Assembly: GCA_028291515.1 (NCBI GenBank) | Contig: JAQGHU010000069.1 | Coordinates: forward strand, 62,001 to 126,000 | DNA: 64,000 nucleotides | Source of the DNA: Schlesneria sp. | Lineage (GTDB): Bacteria > Planctomycetota > Planctomycetia > Planctomycetales > Planctomycetaceae | Reading direction: 5' to 3' | In this document: positions 30,828 through 38,977 of the stretch, piece by piece | Layout of the letters: the number at the start of each line of letters is the position of its first letter | Numbering within the stretch: the stretch's first letter is position 1 | The notes under the pieces: generated by a model | The model's input: the letters and a program-made list of their open reading frames with translations, nothing else | Told to the model about the DNA's origin: nothing | Database searches by the model: none | Position numbers and translations under genes: made by a program

Positions 30828-33800
30828 TTATTCTCGCGTAATCACTTCATCGAGGTTCAGCAAGACATTCGCAGTCAGGGTGTAAGCAGCTAAGTCGACA
30901 GCATCTAGAGTTGCTGCCGACTTTGCATCGCCAAATTTCAAGAGCTTCTGTGTCGCCTCGGGTTCTTGTTTCAGTCGCGCCAAATCCGCCGTCAGGCCTT
31001 CGTTCAGGACTTTCAATTCGTTGGCTGTCGGCTGTCGCGATGTCGTGAGTTGGAAACCATACGCCAGCCGATCGGCGGTGGTGGTGCCCCCTTCAGTCAG
31101 CATTCGTTCGGCGAGCTTGCGTGCGGCCTCGACGTAGGTGATCTCGTTGAGCAACGACAACGCTTGCAGCGGTGTGTTGGTGCGCGATCGTTTGACCGTG
31201 CAGACTTCGCGATTCGGCGCGTCGAACAGCAGCATCGTGGGTGGAGCGGCGGTCCGCTTCCAGATCGTGTACATCGTGCGACGATACAGTCCTTCGCCTG
31301 CATCATGCTTGTAACCACGCAGATCGCCGTACCGGCTGGTTTCGTCCCAGACCCCTTCGGGCATATACGGCCGAACGCTCGGCCCGCCAATCTTGTCGAC
31401 CAACAGGCCGCTGGCTGCCAGGGCCTGGTCGCGTAGTGTCTCGCCAGATAATCTGAATCGCGGGCCTCGTGCCAATAGCCGGTTTTCGACATCACGCTCG
31501 ATGAGTTCTTTCGTGACATGCGACGATTGACGATACGTGGCACTCATGACCATCAGTTTCTGGATCGCCTTCATATCCCAGGGTTTCGCCAATTGGTTTG
31601 CCGTCGCTGGATCGACTGATGTGGCCACTGTCGGCTGCATGAATTCAGCGGCCAGCCAATCGAGCAACTCGGGATGCGAGGGGAAGTCGGCCTGGGAGCC
31701 AAAGTTCTCGGATGTTTTCACCAAGCCTGTTCCGAAGAACCGTTCCCAGGCTCGATTCACCCACACGCGCGACGTGAGCGGGTGCGATGGATCGACGAGC
31801 CATTGAGCTAAGCCGAGGCGATTTGGTACTGCTCCGGCGGGAAGCGGCGGAAACGCCTTGGGAAGCCCCGCTGTGACTTTGTCGCCAGGCTTATCGTATT
31901 CACCTCGAATGAGAATGAAGGCATCGCGGGGATTTGGGAGTTCGCGCATGACCATCACGTTCGGGGCGGCTGCGGCGAGCTTGTTCTTCTGTTCTTTGAG
32001 TCCCGCAACGACTGCTTCGGCCTGCTTCCAGGGGCTGTCGATATTCGCTTTGAAGAACTTTTCCAGTTCTGCCTTCTGATCGGGCGATCGTTTGTCGGCA
32101 TTGATGGCCAGGATCTGCTTGAGAGATTCCGGAAACTTGGCACCGTCAAGTTTCACCGTGCTTGGCGGCAGGGATGTCATCGACAGGCGGAACCGACCGA
32201 TGTTGTGTTGATTCAACGCGGCGTGCTTCAGGCGAATAGTCAGAGTGGAGTTTGCTGGAATGGTCACCGGTGATTCGGCGAGGAACATGGCATTGGTCTG
32301 ATCGCGTCGAGTCGGTCCGTCGACAGCCCAGCCATTGTTTGGATTGCCATCGAGAATCAAACCGATTTCCCAGCCACGCTGTGAGTAAGTGGCTTCCGCA
32401 CGGTTGAATTTGAGTTGCAGCGCGGCAGGCAATTCTGGTGAAGAAATCTCGGCCTCGATCGCCGACAGCACAAAGTTGCCGTTCGAGTAACGACCCAGAC
32501 TTTGCATCGGCAGGCTTGGGTCGGGCAGGCATTCCAGCAGCAGTCCACTCAATTGACCGGGCGAGACCTCGCTTGTCAGGGTGTAAACATCGTTCTGCGG
32601 GTTCTTGCCGCCAGCGAGGTAAGAGCCGTCGTCCTGTCTGGTGAGCGTGGCACCTCCGTCGGACGCGACTTGTTTCGGATGCAGGATCTGCCAAACAGTC
32701 CCATTCCCGGCAGACAGTTTGGCTTTGAAGTCGGGTTCCCAAGCCGCGATGAGCGCCGGGATTTGTTTCGCGATCTCTAAGGCCTGCTTCTCGCTTTGGT
32801 CGATTTCACCATCTAGCCGCTTCAGTTCAGTAAGTTGTTCTTCTGTCGGAACAGTGATCAGAGGATCGGTGTTCTTCGAGTCTCCTTGCAACGTTCCACT
32901 CTCGGCCACGTTGTTGAAGAACGAGAAGAACTGATAGAACTCGCGCTGCGCGATCGGATCGTATTTGTGATCGTGGCAGCGACAGCAATTCAGTGTCAGT
33001 GCCATCCAGGTCATCCCGGTCGTTTCCACGCGATCGATGACGGTTTCGACTCGCCATTCTTCGGCGATGATCCCCCCTTCTCCGTTCAACCGGTGATTGC
33101 GGTTGAATCCCGTCGCGACAATTTGTGCTTCGGTGGGGTTGGGCAGCAGGTCGCCCGCCAGTTGCTCGATGGTGAACTGATCGAACGGCTGGTTCTGATT
33201 GAACGCTTTGATGACCCAGTCTCGCCAGGGCCATTGATAGCGACTGCCATCAGTCTGATAGCCATTGCTGTCCGCATAGCGCGCGAAATCGAGCCATTGC
33301 AGTGCCATCCGTTCGCCGTAGCGCGGCGACAACAGCAGTCGATCGACGACTTTTTCATAGGCGTCTGGCGATTTGTCGGCGAGGAATGCAGCCACCTCTG
33401 CCGGGGTGGGCGGCAAGCCGATCAGGTCGAGTGACACACGTCGGATCAGTGTTTCGCGGCTGGCTTCCGGCGATGGCTTCAGACTCTCGTGCTCCAACTT
33501 GGCCAGCACAAACCGATCGATGGGGTTCCGGACCCAGGCGTCATTCTTCGTTGCGGGTGGGGCCGGACGGTCGACGGCGAGAAATGCCCAGTGTCCCTGA
33601 TACTCCGCACCTTGATCGATCCAGCGTTTCAAAAGATCGATCTGGGCTGCCGTCAGTTTTTTGTTGGCACCGGCCGGAGGCATCTGCAGATCTGGATCAG
33701 CGGTGAGGGTCCGCTTGACCAGTTCGCTGGCGTCTGATTTTCCCGGCACGATCGCGATCTGGCCGGATTCCGCGGTCTTTGTCGCGGGCTCTTTCAAATC

Positions 33801-33986
33801 CAGTCGCAACCCCGCCTGCCGCTTGTGTTCATCGGGGCCGTGACATTGAAAGCAGTAGTCCGACAGGATCGGCCGGATGTCGCGATTAAATGAAATCTTG
33901 CCGTCATCAGCGAAGCTCTGGCTGACTGGTATCAGGACCAGGCCAAAACTGAGGATCATGCAACAGCGAGTAATGCGAAAAGTCAT
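30828..33986 (-). CDS. PSD1 / DUF1549 + DUF1553 domain protein with planctomycete cytochrome c
   Basis: ISFNRDIRPILSDYCFQCHGPDEHKRQAGLRLD, NPIDRFVLAKLEHE, LTSRVWVNRAWERFFGTGLVKTSENFGSQADFPSHPELLDWLA, NTPLQALSLLNEITYVEAAR. Confidence 0.95.
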   Translation of the reverse strand: MTFRITRCCMILSFGLVLIPVSQSFADDGKISFNRDIRPILSDYCFQCHGPDEHKRQAGLRLDLKEPATKTAESGQIAIVPGKSDASELVKRTLTADPDLQMPPAGANKKLTAAQIDLLKRWIDQGAEYQGHWAFLAVDRPAPPATKNDAWVRNPIDRFVLAKLEHESLKPSPEASRETLIRRVSLDLIGLPPTPAEVAAFLADKSPDAYEKVVDRLLLSPRYGERMALQWLDFARYADSNGYQTDGSRYQWPWRDWVIKAFNQNQPFDQFTIEQLAGDLLPNPTEAQIVATGFNRNHRLNGEGGIIAEEWRVETVIDRVETTGMTWMALTLNCCRCHDHKYDPIAQREFYQFFSFFNNVAESGTLQGDSKNTDPLITVPTEEQLTELKRLDGEIDQSEKQALEIAKQIPALIAAWEPDFKAKLSAGNGTVWQILHPKQVASDGGATLTRQDDGSYLAGGKNPQNDVYTLTSEVSPGQLSGLLLECLPDPSLPMQSLGRYSNGNFVLSAIEAEISSPELPAALQLKFNRAEATYSQRGWEIGLILDGNPNNGWAVDGPTRRDQTNAMFLAESPVTIPANSTLTIRLKHAALNQHNIGRFRLSMTSLPPSTVKLDGAKFPESLKQILAINADKRSPDQKAELEKFFKANIDSPWKQAEAVVAGLKEQKNKLAAAAPNVMVMRELPNPRDAFILIRGEYDKPGDKVTAGLPKAFPPLPAGAVPNRLGLAQWLVDPSHPLTSRVWVNRAWERFFGTGLVKTSENFGSQADFPSHPELLDWLAAEFMQPTVATSVDPATANQLAKPWDMKAIQKLMVMSATYRQSSHVTKELIERDVENRLLARGPRFRLSGETLRDQALAASGLLVDKIGGPSVRPYMPEGVWDETSRYGDLRGYKHDAGEGLYRRTMYTIWKRTAAPPTMLLFDAPNREVCTVKRSRTNTPLQALSLLNEITYVEAARKLAERMLTEGGTTTADRLAYGFQLTTSRQPTANELKVLNEGLTADLARLKQEPEATQKLLKFGDAKSAATLDAVDLAAYTLTANVLLNLDEVITRE

Positions 33987-34344
33987 ACGAGCGATTTCCA
34001 AAGTCTCAAGCAGCAGTTGGCTTGATCATGACAACAGCGTCGCAACCAGGATGCCTAGGATACTCGGGCAATACCAAATGAGATACCACAGCACGACGTC
34101 TCTCGTTCGCAGGCTTCTCAAGGCGAGACCGGGTCCGCATGACACAACCTTGTTTTTGTAGCCATGGTCGCCAAGACCTTTGGGTGTTGTCCGTTTGGAT
34201 TTGTTGGCACATGGACTTCGCCCAATCTCTTGGCGAGATTGGCTACGTTGAGCGAGACGATACAACCGACGGAATGAAAAGACTGAGGGCTAAGGGCTGA
34301 GAGCCAAGGGACAGACAGCGCATGACACAACCTTGTCTGATGTT

Positions 34345-34481
34345 CGTCATTCCCGCGAAGGCGGGAATCCAGCGATCTGTCACAACGCAATTCCCTGCTC
34401 TGTCGTCCGATGGTATGTACGGGGATTGAATAGGGAAGTCCAATGTCCATCTTCTGGATTCCCGCCTGCGCGGGAATGACG
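34345..34481. repeat. MITE-like element with 28-bp terminal inverted repeats (ATTCCC-N8-GGGAAT core)
   Basis: cgtcattcccgcgaaggcgggaatccag (34345-34372) versus ctggattcccgcctgcgcgggaatgacg (34454-34481); one mismatch between arms. Confidence 0.85.
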
Positions 34482-34673
34482 ACAGAGTGGTCGCGCATGA
34501 CACAACCTCCTTGACAGTCCGATTTCGGCAGTGGGTTGGGCTCGAACCTTACGAAATGGCAGAATTTGTCAGTCCATGGCAGGTTTTTGGGGGGGTGGTC
34601 GATTTTGGCAGCGGGATGTATAGGCAAAATCTGAGTATTGCGGTGTTGAAACTGACACATCGATCTGCCTCCC

Positions 34674-34728
34674 AAAAAAAACGGCCACACGTGTTGACGC
34701 TTATTGGCCGTCAACAGGTGTGGCCGTT
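34674..34728 (-). terminator. Rho-independent-like terminator on the minus strand
   Basis: 20-bp stem AACGGCCACACSTGTTGACG (one mismatch), 9-nt loop, followed on the minus strand by 8 T. Confidence 0.6.
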
Positions 34729-34998
34729 GGCTACGGTCCACGGGAATCGGGGTTCTTTGCACTGATGCGTTATGCCATTCCCTGGTGCGCGAAGCTAGAT
34801 GGCATTTCGGAGATTTTGTCTCTTTGTGGAGGAAATCCTGTTTGATCGACTGACAGATTTTGACACCCACGGACAGTTTTTGACATTGGGGGACAAAACG
34901 GCCCTGTTTTTGGCGGTTTTCCTCAAAAAAGTGGATGTTTTGTGACAGATCGCGATCTTGAGTCACGCAGTCGCTGAATGCACGCCGTGACCCACGAC

Positions 34999-35102
34999 GG
35001 GTGGCCGGTGCCGGAGCGTTTCGCGAAGCCCCGGTTTGTTCACGCGGCACCTGCTATCAAAGTCGATCGACCATCGACCGGGGCTTCCCGTTGGTCCAGC
35101 CT
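34999..35102 (+). repeat. Left copy of a ~104-bp inverted repeat flanking the cassette array
   Basis: gggtggccggtgccggagcgtttcgcgaagccccggt...gatcgaccatcgaccggggcttcccgttggtccagcct; ~90% identical by eye to the reverse complement of 40524-40627. Confidence 0.85.
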
Positions 35103-35257
35103 GCCGCGCAATTCTCAGATGGAGAATGCAGATTCTGTATTGAAGCCAGACTTCTGGCGGTTTAGCCTAGCGACGATGTCGCGCGGCTAAGCACTGCGCA
35201 GAAAGTCCATTTATACAGAAACAATTCTGTCTAATTACAGTTCGGCGGACATAGATT

Positions 35258-35629
35258 ATGGCTAACTTTAGAGCAGAACGCCTCTTCATCCGTATCGCTG
35301 GCGAGTTAGACTTCGATCCCAACGAAGGGATCAACGCGGAAGAGTTTGCTTTCGCGATGGTTTGTGATGGCGGTGCTTACGATCGCCCCTCTTTGCAAGA
35401 CTACACGTTCGCGCCTTATGACTCTCCGCGGTGGTTTCGAGCATCGAAAGGACTGGCCACAATTCGAGCGGTGATCGCCGAAGAAGAGGCCAAGCTCACG
35501 TCTGCCACTCCAGAACAGAGAACTCACATTGAAAACAAGATTGAGGTCCTCCGAGTGGTTGAGGACAAGCTCGATTCCATAGATCTCAAAGATTACAAGT
35601 TCCATTTTCTGGCTCGCGACCTCGGATAG
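35258..35629 (+). CDS. Cassette ORF 1, hypothetical protein
   Basis: 123 aa MANFRAERLFIRIAGELDFDPNEGINAEEFAFAMVCDGG...; starts 12 nt after GTTCGGC (35240) and ends 30 nt before GCCGAAC (35659). Confidence 0.7.
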   Translation: MANFRAERLFIRIAGELDFDPNEGINAEEFAFAMVCDGGAYDRPSLQDYTFAPYDSPRWFRASKGLATIRAVIAEEEAKLTSATPEQRTHIENKIEVLRVVEDKLDSIDLKDYKFHFLARDLG

Positions 35630-35658
35630 GGGATGTCACGGTCCAGAAGGTCAACAAG

Positions 35659-35683
35659 GCCGAACGAGACGGTCAACTTGACC
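35659..35683 (+). repeat. 5' half of an interrupted attC site
   Basis: GCCGAAC GAGAC GGTCAACTTGACC. Confidence 0.75.
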
Positions 35684-35719
35684 TGAACTGCCCACCAAAC
35701 AAGGATGATTCTGTAACGA

Positions 35720-35763
35720 AACTAGGACAAAATCAGTAGCGAAAAGCTCGTTTTGTCCTAGTT
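35720..35763. repeat. 13-bp perfect inverted repeat AACTAGGACAAAA / TTTTGTCCTAGTT
   Basis: Arms 35720-35732 and 35751-35763; 18-nt loop. Confidence 0.85.
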
Positions 35764-35864
35764 GTTTGTCCTATTCCGTATGAAAAATACTTCTTGGATT
35801 CACTTCCAATGGGCTTTTACTACCGCCCATCTTTCTGTGTTCGTGCACCCGTGACGAGGCTGGC

Positions 35865-36284
35865 TCAAAGCTCACGCTCGATTTGTTGAACGGCTGCAAT
35901 CCATTCTGGACGACTGATCTGCAGGCGGGCTTGCTTCTCCCATTTTGCGGGGCTACGACGGCACCATTTATATCCGCCTGCATCAGTCATCCAGAGATAT
36001 TCGTGCCATTTGAGTGCGTCAAATCCGAAGTCCTGCTTAGTAATATCAACAAGAAACGCTCTGCCGGAACGGATGCGGTCAATAAGCCCCTGTTCTGGCA
36101 AAACAGGAACCCATCCGCCGAGCAATTGATGCATGCCGAGTTGTGCTGGGGTCATCCTCATTTTCCGCTCCGTAAACGAACAAACCCCAGCTTCTCGCTG
36201 ATCGCCCCGAGTCATTTCGTCGCCAATTGCCATCCTTCCATGTTGCTGAATCAAGATTGTCCTAGTGCAATTGTCTTTCGTCAA
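35865..36284 (-). CDS. Hypothetical protein, antisense to the cassette array, inside the attC interruption
   Basis: Up to 139 aa, ...MRMTPAQLGMHQLLGGWVPVLPEQGLIDRIRSGRAFLVDITKQDFGFDALKWHEYLWMTDAGGYKWCRRSPAKWEKQARLQISRPEWIAAVQQIEREL; flanked by TTGTCCTAG motifs. Confidence 0.6.
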   Translation of the reverse strand: MTKDNCTRTILIQQHGRMAIGDEMTRGDQREAGVCSFTERKMRMTPAQLGMHQLLGGWVPVLPEQGLIDRIRSGRAFLVDITKQDFGFDALKWHEYLWMTDAGGYKWCRRSPAKWEKQARLQISRPEWIAAVQQIEREL

Positions 36285-36369
36285 TTGTCCTAGCCAAGCC
36301 TTGACGTAAATGTTGAAATGATAGGCAATTGTGTCCGCCGAAGTCGTCTTGGGTGGAATGGCGGGATGA

Positions 36370-36462
36370 CAACTTGACCCGCAGTCGCTGGCGGCTCAAA
36401 GTATTGGCGTGTTGATCGGAAGCCCGTCGTTTATCGCGGGCAAGTTACCTTTGACGTTCGGC
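36370..36462 (+). repeat. 3' part of the interrupted attC site
   Basis: CAACTTGACCCGCAGTCGCTGGCGGCTC...ATCGCGGGCAAGTTACCTTTGACGTTCGGC. Confidence 0.8.
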
Positions 36463-36466
36463 GGCA

Positions 36467-36847
36467 ATGTTACAAGTAATTCTGAACGTGCCGCAGTTAT
36501 CACAGATGCAGTTGGCATCGCGTGCCATCGCCCTGATTTCAGTACCGTGGTCACCGTGGCCACAGAAGTCGCGAGAGGTGTTGGTTTCGTTAGAGACCTC
36601 GCAAGAACAATGGTCTCCTCAATGTCCCGTGGAATTCTTCGATGTTTGGCCGGAACGTGACGCGGAACTGAACCGTTGGTATGAGATGCAATGTGTCGAT
36701 GCGGAGCCAAAGTTCGAGTTGCATGGTCACGGTTATGGCCCGCTGTGGTGGCTGGCGAATGGCAAGGTTCTGGAATGCCTTGCCAAGCCGTATGATCTTC
36801 CGCTGAAGGAAATTCAGCGGCGTTCGGCAGCGATCTTCCAACGGTGA
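36467..36847 (+). CDS. Cassette ORF, hypothetical protein
   Basis: 126 aa, ATG 4 nt after attC R'; C-terminal part ...FFDVWPERDAELNRWYEMQCVDAEPKFELHGHGYGPLWWLANGKVLECLAKPYDLPLKEIQRRSAAIFQR is protein-like, N-terminus less certain. Confidence 0.55.
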   Translation: MLQVILNVPQLSQMQLASRAIALISVPWSPWPQKSREVLVSLETSQEQWSPQCPVEFFDVWPERDAELNRWYEMQCVDAEPKFELHGHGYGPLWWLANGKVLECLAKPYDLPLKEIQRRSAAIFQR

Positions 36848-36883
36848 TTGCAGCCAAACCGTAGAGACCGCGTTAGCATTATG

Positions 36884-36991
36884 GCCGAACGAGGCGGTCA
36901 ACTTGACCCGCAGTCGTTGGCGGTTCAAAGTATTGGCGCGCTGATTGGAAGCCCGTCTTCAATCGCGGGCAAGTTACCTTGAACGTTCGGC
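36884..36991 (+). repeat. attC site (108 bp)
   Basis: GCCGAACGAGGCGGTCAACTTGACCCGCAG...CAAGTTACCTTGAACGTTCGGC. Confidence 0.88.
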
Positions 36992-37009
36992 AGGAAAGAA
37001 AACAGCGAC

Positions 37010-37348
37010 ATGACCGCTGCTGACCTTCATCGTTGGATTGAGTCGTACAACTGGGACGACGGTTTGGCTCCGATGTGGCCCATCGTCGACAGCCCACAGA
37101 CTGAGTACGCTACAGCACTGTTGATCTATTGGCGACTTGACGGCCCATGGTTGACGTCAGAACCTGGGGACGTGAATAGCGAGGCGAAGACACTTCAAGA
37201 CCGACTTCGAAGTCGGCTATTGAGTGGCCAGTACACCGTCGGTTCATGCCATTTCGACCCAACGGAGGAATTATCACAAGTCCAGATAATCAAACTGCGC
37301 AAGGCAGGATTGCCCGAGGTCTTGTTGGGATCGGTTAGTCACCGTTAA
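37010..37348 (+). CDS. Cassette ORF, DUF4274-like protein
   Basis: MTAADLHRWIESYNWDDGLAPMWPIVDSPQTEYATALLIYWRLDGPWL resembles DUF4274 (W-D-x-G ... DSP..D.aTALLiYW). Confidence 0.7.
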   Translation: MTAADLHRWIESYNWDDGLAPMWPIVDSPQTEYATALLIYWRLDGPWLTSEPGDVNSEAKTLQDRLRSRLLSGQYTVGSCHFDPTEELSQVQIIKLRKAGLPEVLLGSVSHR

Positions 37349-37383
37349 TGTCGCTATTTCAGTGGCGCTCCAGTTAAAACAGA

Positions 37384-37491
37384 GCCGAACCATTCGGTCA
37401 ACTTGACCCGCAGTCGCTGGCGGTTCAAAGTGTTGGCGTGTTGATTGGAAGCCCGTTATTGATCGCGGGCAAGTTACCTTTGGCGTTCGGC
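37384..37491 (+). repeat. attC site (108 bp)
   Basis: GCCGAACCATTCGGTCAACTTGACCC...CAAGTTACCTTTGGCGTTCGGC. Confidence 0.88.
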
Positions 37492-37507
37492 TGCGGAAGG
37501 TTATTTG

Positions 37508-37759
37508 ATGTCGGATCGCCGAATCATCAACCGGAACTATACTTGCCGATTCTGCGGCACAATCCGACGTGCTCCCGCTGATTACGTGCCGGGTGCGCCG
37601 CCGACACCGAGGTGCTGCGGGCAGCCTATGCAGTTACTATCGTACGAACAGACGGTCGCGGCTACGCAACTCTCGGAAGTCGCTAGGAAGGCTTGGCTTG
37701 ACGCTGGCGGCGATGTCGCGAAACGTGGTGGGAAACACCATTGGAAAGCTGTTTGGTAA
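37508..37759 (+). CDS. Cassette ORF, small Cys-rich (zinc-ribbon-like) protein
   Basis: MSDRRIINRNYTCRFCGTIRRAPADYVPGAPPTPRCCGQPMQLLSYEQTVAATQLSEVARKAWLDAGGD. Confidence 0.7.
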   Translation: MSDRRIINRNYTCRFCGTIRRAPADYVPGAPPTPRCCGQPMQLLSYEQTVAATQLSEVARKAWLDAGGDVAKRGGKHHWKAVW

Positions 37760-37824
37760 TCTCGCCAAGATTTCTATTGAATTAAAAGATCAGCTTGGTG
37801 ACTGGAGTCGGATAGTGAGCAATC

Positions 37825-37932
37825 GCCGAACGAGTCGGTCAACTTGACCCGCAGTCGCTGGTGGTTCACAGTGTTGGCTTGTTGATTGGAAGCTCGTCGT
37901 CAATCGCGGGCAAGATACCTTGGTCGTTCGGC
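37825..37932 (+). repeat. attC site (108 bp)
   Basis: GCCGAACGAGTCGGTCAACTTGACCC...CAAGATACCTTGGTCGTTCGGC. Confidence 0.88.
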
Positions 37933-37956
37933 AGAGTTCGCAGTCGTAAGGAAAGC

Positions 37957-38379
37957 ATGACATATCGAACCGTCATCCTTTCCAGTTTCGAGGCGTTTCT
38001 CGCATCCGAGTACCCTGGTGAAGCATATTCGCAAGCCGACTTCGAGCCTCGCAATGAAATGCTCTCCCGCTTTCCATACTCAGTGATGCTGGAACTCTCG
38101 TTCGCAGAACTCGATTATGCCAATCGGTGGTGCTGGCACCAGTTCGGTTCACCTCGTGGTGAATGTTATGATACGCAATCTGACTATCTTACCTGTGACA
38201 TCCAGACGCCTCACTGCCATCCCGGAACATGGGCTTGGGAATGGTTCGTGAAAACTGAGTACAACTTTGGCTTCAACGAATGGTATTTTTCCTCAAGCTC
38301 TCAAATGGAACAATTTCTCGGTTTTGTCCCACTGATAAACTGGGGCGATAAGTACCCGGTGGTCTATCCAGTTTATTAA
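37957..38379 (+). CDS. Cassette ORF, hypothetical protein
   Basis: MTYRTVILSSFEAFLASEYPGEAYSQADFEPRNEMLSRFPYSVMLELSF...; AAGGAAAGC upstream of ATG; ORF-track start 37861 lies inside the attC. Confidence 0.7.
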   Translation: MTYRTVILSSFEAFLASEYPGEAYSQADFEPRNEMLSRFPYSVMLELSFAELDYANRWCWHQFGSPRGECYDTQSDYLTCDIQTPHCHPGTWAWEWFVKTEYNFGFNEWYFSSSSQMEQFLGFVPLINWGDKYPVVYPVY

Positions 38380-38394
38380 AAACAAACGACAACG

Positions 38395-38502
38395 GCCGAA
38401 CGAGGCGGTCAACTTGACCCGCAGTCGCTGGCGGTTCAAAGTGTTGGCGTGTTGATTGAAAGCCCGGCTTCAGTCGCTGGCAAGTTACCTTGAACGTTCG
38501 GC
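38395..38502 (+). repeat. attC site (108 bp)
   Basis: GCCGAACGAGGCGGTCAACTTGACCC...CTGGCAAGTTACCTTGAACGTTCGGC. Confidence 0.88.
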
Positions 38503-38508
38503 AGCAGC

Positions 38509-38763
38509 ATGCACCGGCTTGTCCTTCCAACACTTGTTTTTACGTTGGGGCATCTCTTCGTTTGGATGTCGGCCTTTGGCGTCTTCGTGGGACTTTTCTT
38601 GTGGCGCATGGACGTTCCCGGAGCAACGATTTGGGACAACAGTATCGCAACCTGCACGCTGGCAGTCCTATCCTTTCCAGTTGGTCTCGTGGCGTGGTTC
38701 ACAATTCGACCCCATCTACACGCTTTCGACTGGGCAGTTGTTTTGGCTAATAGCGCACTTTGA
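38509..38763 (+). CDS. Cassette ORF, small membrane protein
   Basis: MHRLVLPTLVFTLGHLFVWMSAFGVFVGLFLWRMDVPGATIWDNSIATCTLAVLSFPVGLVAWFTIRPHLHAFDWAVVLANSAL; begins 6 nt after attC. Confidence 0.65.
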   Translation: MHRLVLPTLVFTLGHLFVWMSAFGVFVGLFLWRMDVPGATIWDNSIATCTLAVLSFPVGLVAWFTIRPHLHAFDWAVVLANSAL

Positions 38764-38845
38764 GGATATTGTCTGGCCTCGACGTGGACGTCGTCGAAAT
38801 GCCGAAAAAGCATGGCTTCGCGTTTGCGATCGCATTACCCCAAGG

Positions 38846-38953
38846 GCCGAACAACACGCTCAACTTGACCCGCAGTCGCTGGTGGCTCAAAGTGTTGGAG
38901 TGTTGATTGAAAGCCCGTCATTGATCGCGGGCAAGTTACCTTGAACGTTCGGC
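38846..38953 (+). repeat. attC site (108 bp)
   Basis: GCCGAACAACACGCTCAACTTGACCC...CAAGTTACCTTGAACGTTCGGC. Confidence 0.88.
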
Positions 38954-38977
38954 GAGCAAAAGACTTGAGATAACTTC

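Noticed and set aside
34118-35050. 310-aa minus ORF in the ORF track
   Set aside because: Spans hairpins, direct repeats and a terminator; the translation (RRRESR/IPAQAGIQ) comes from repeats, not a plausible protein.
35659-38953. CRISPR array
   Set aside because: The repeats are 108 bp with ~330-910 bp of mostly coding sequence between them and attC-type symmetry; no short spacers or cas genes.
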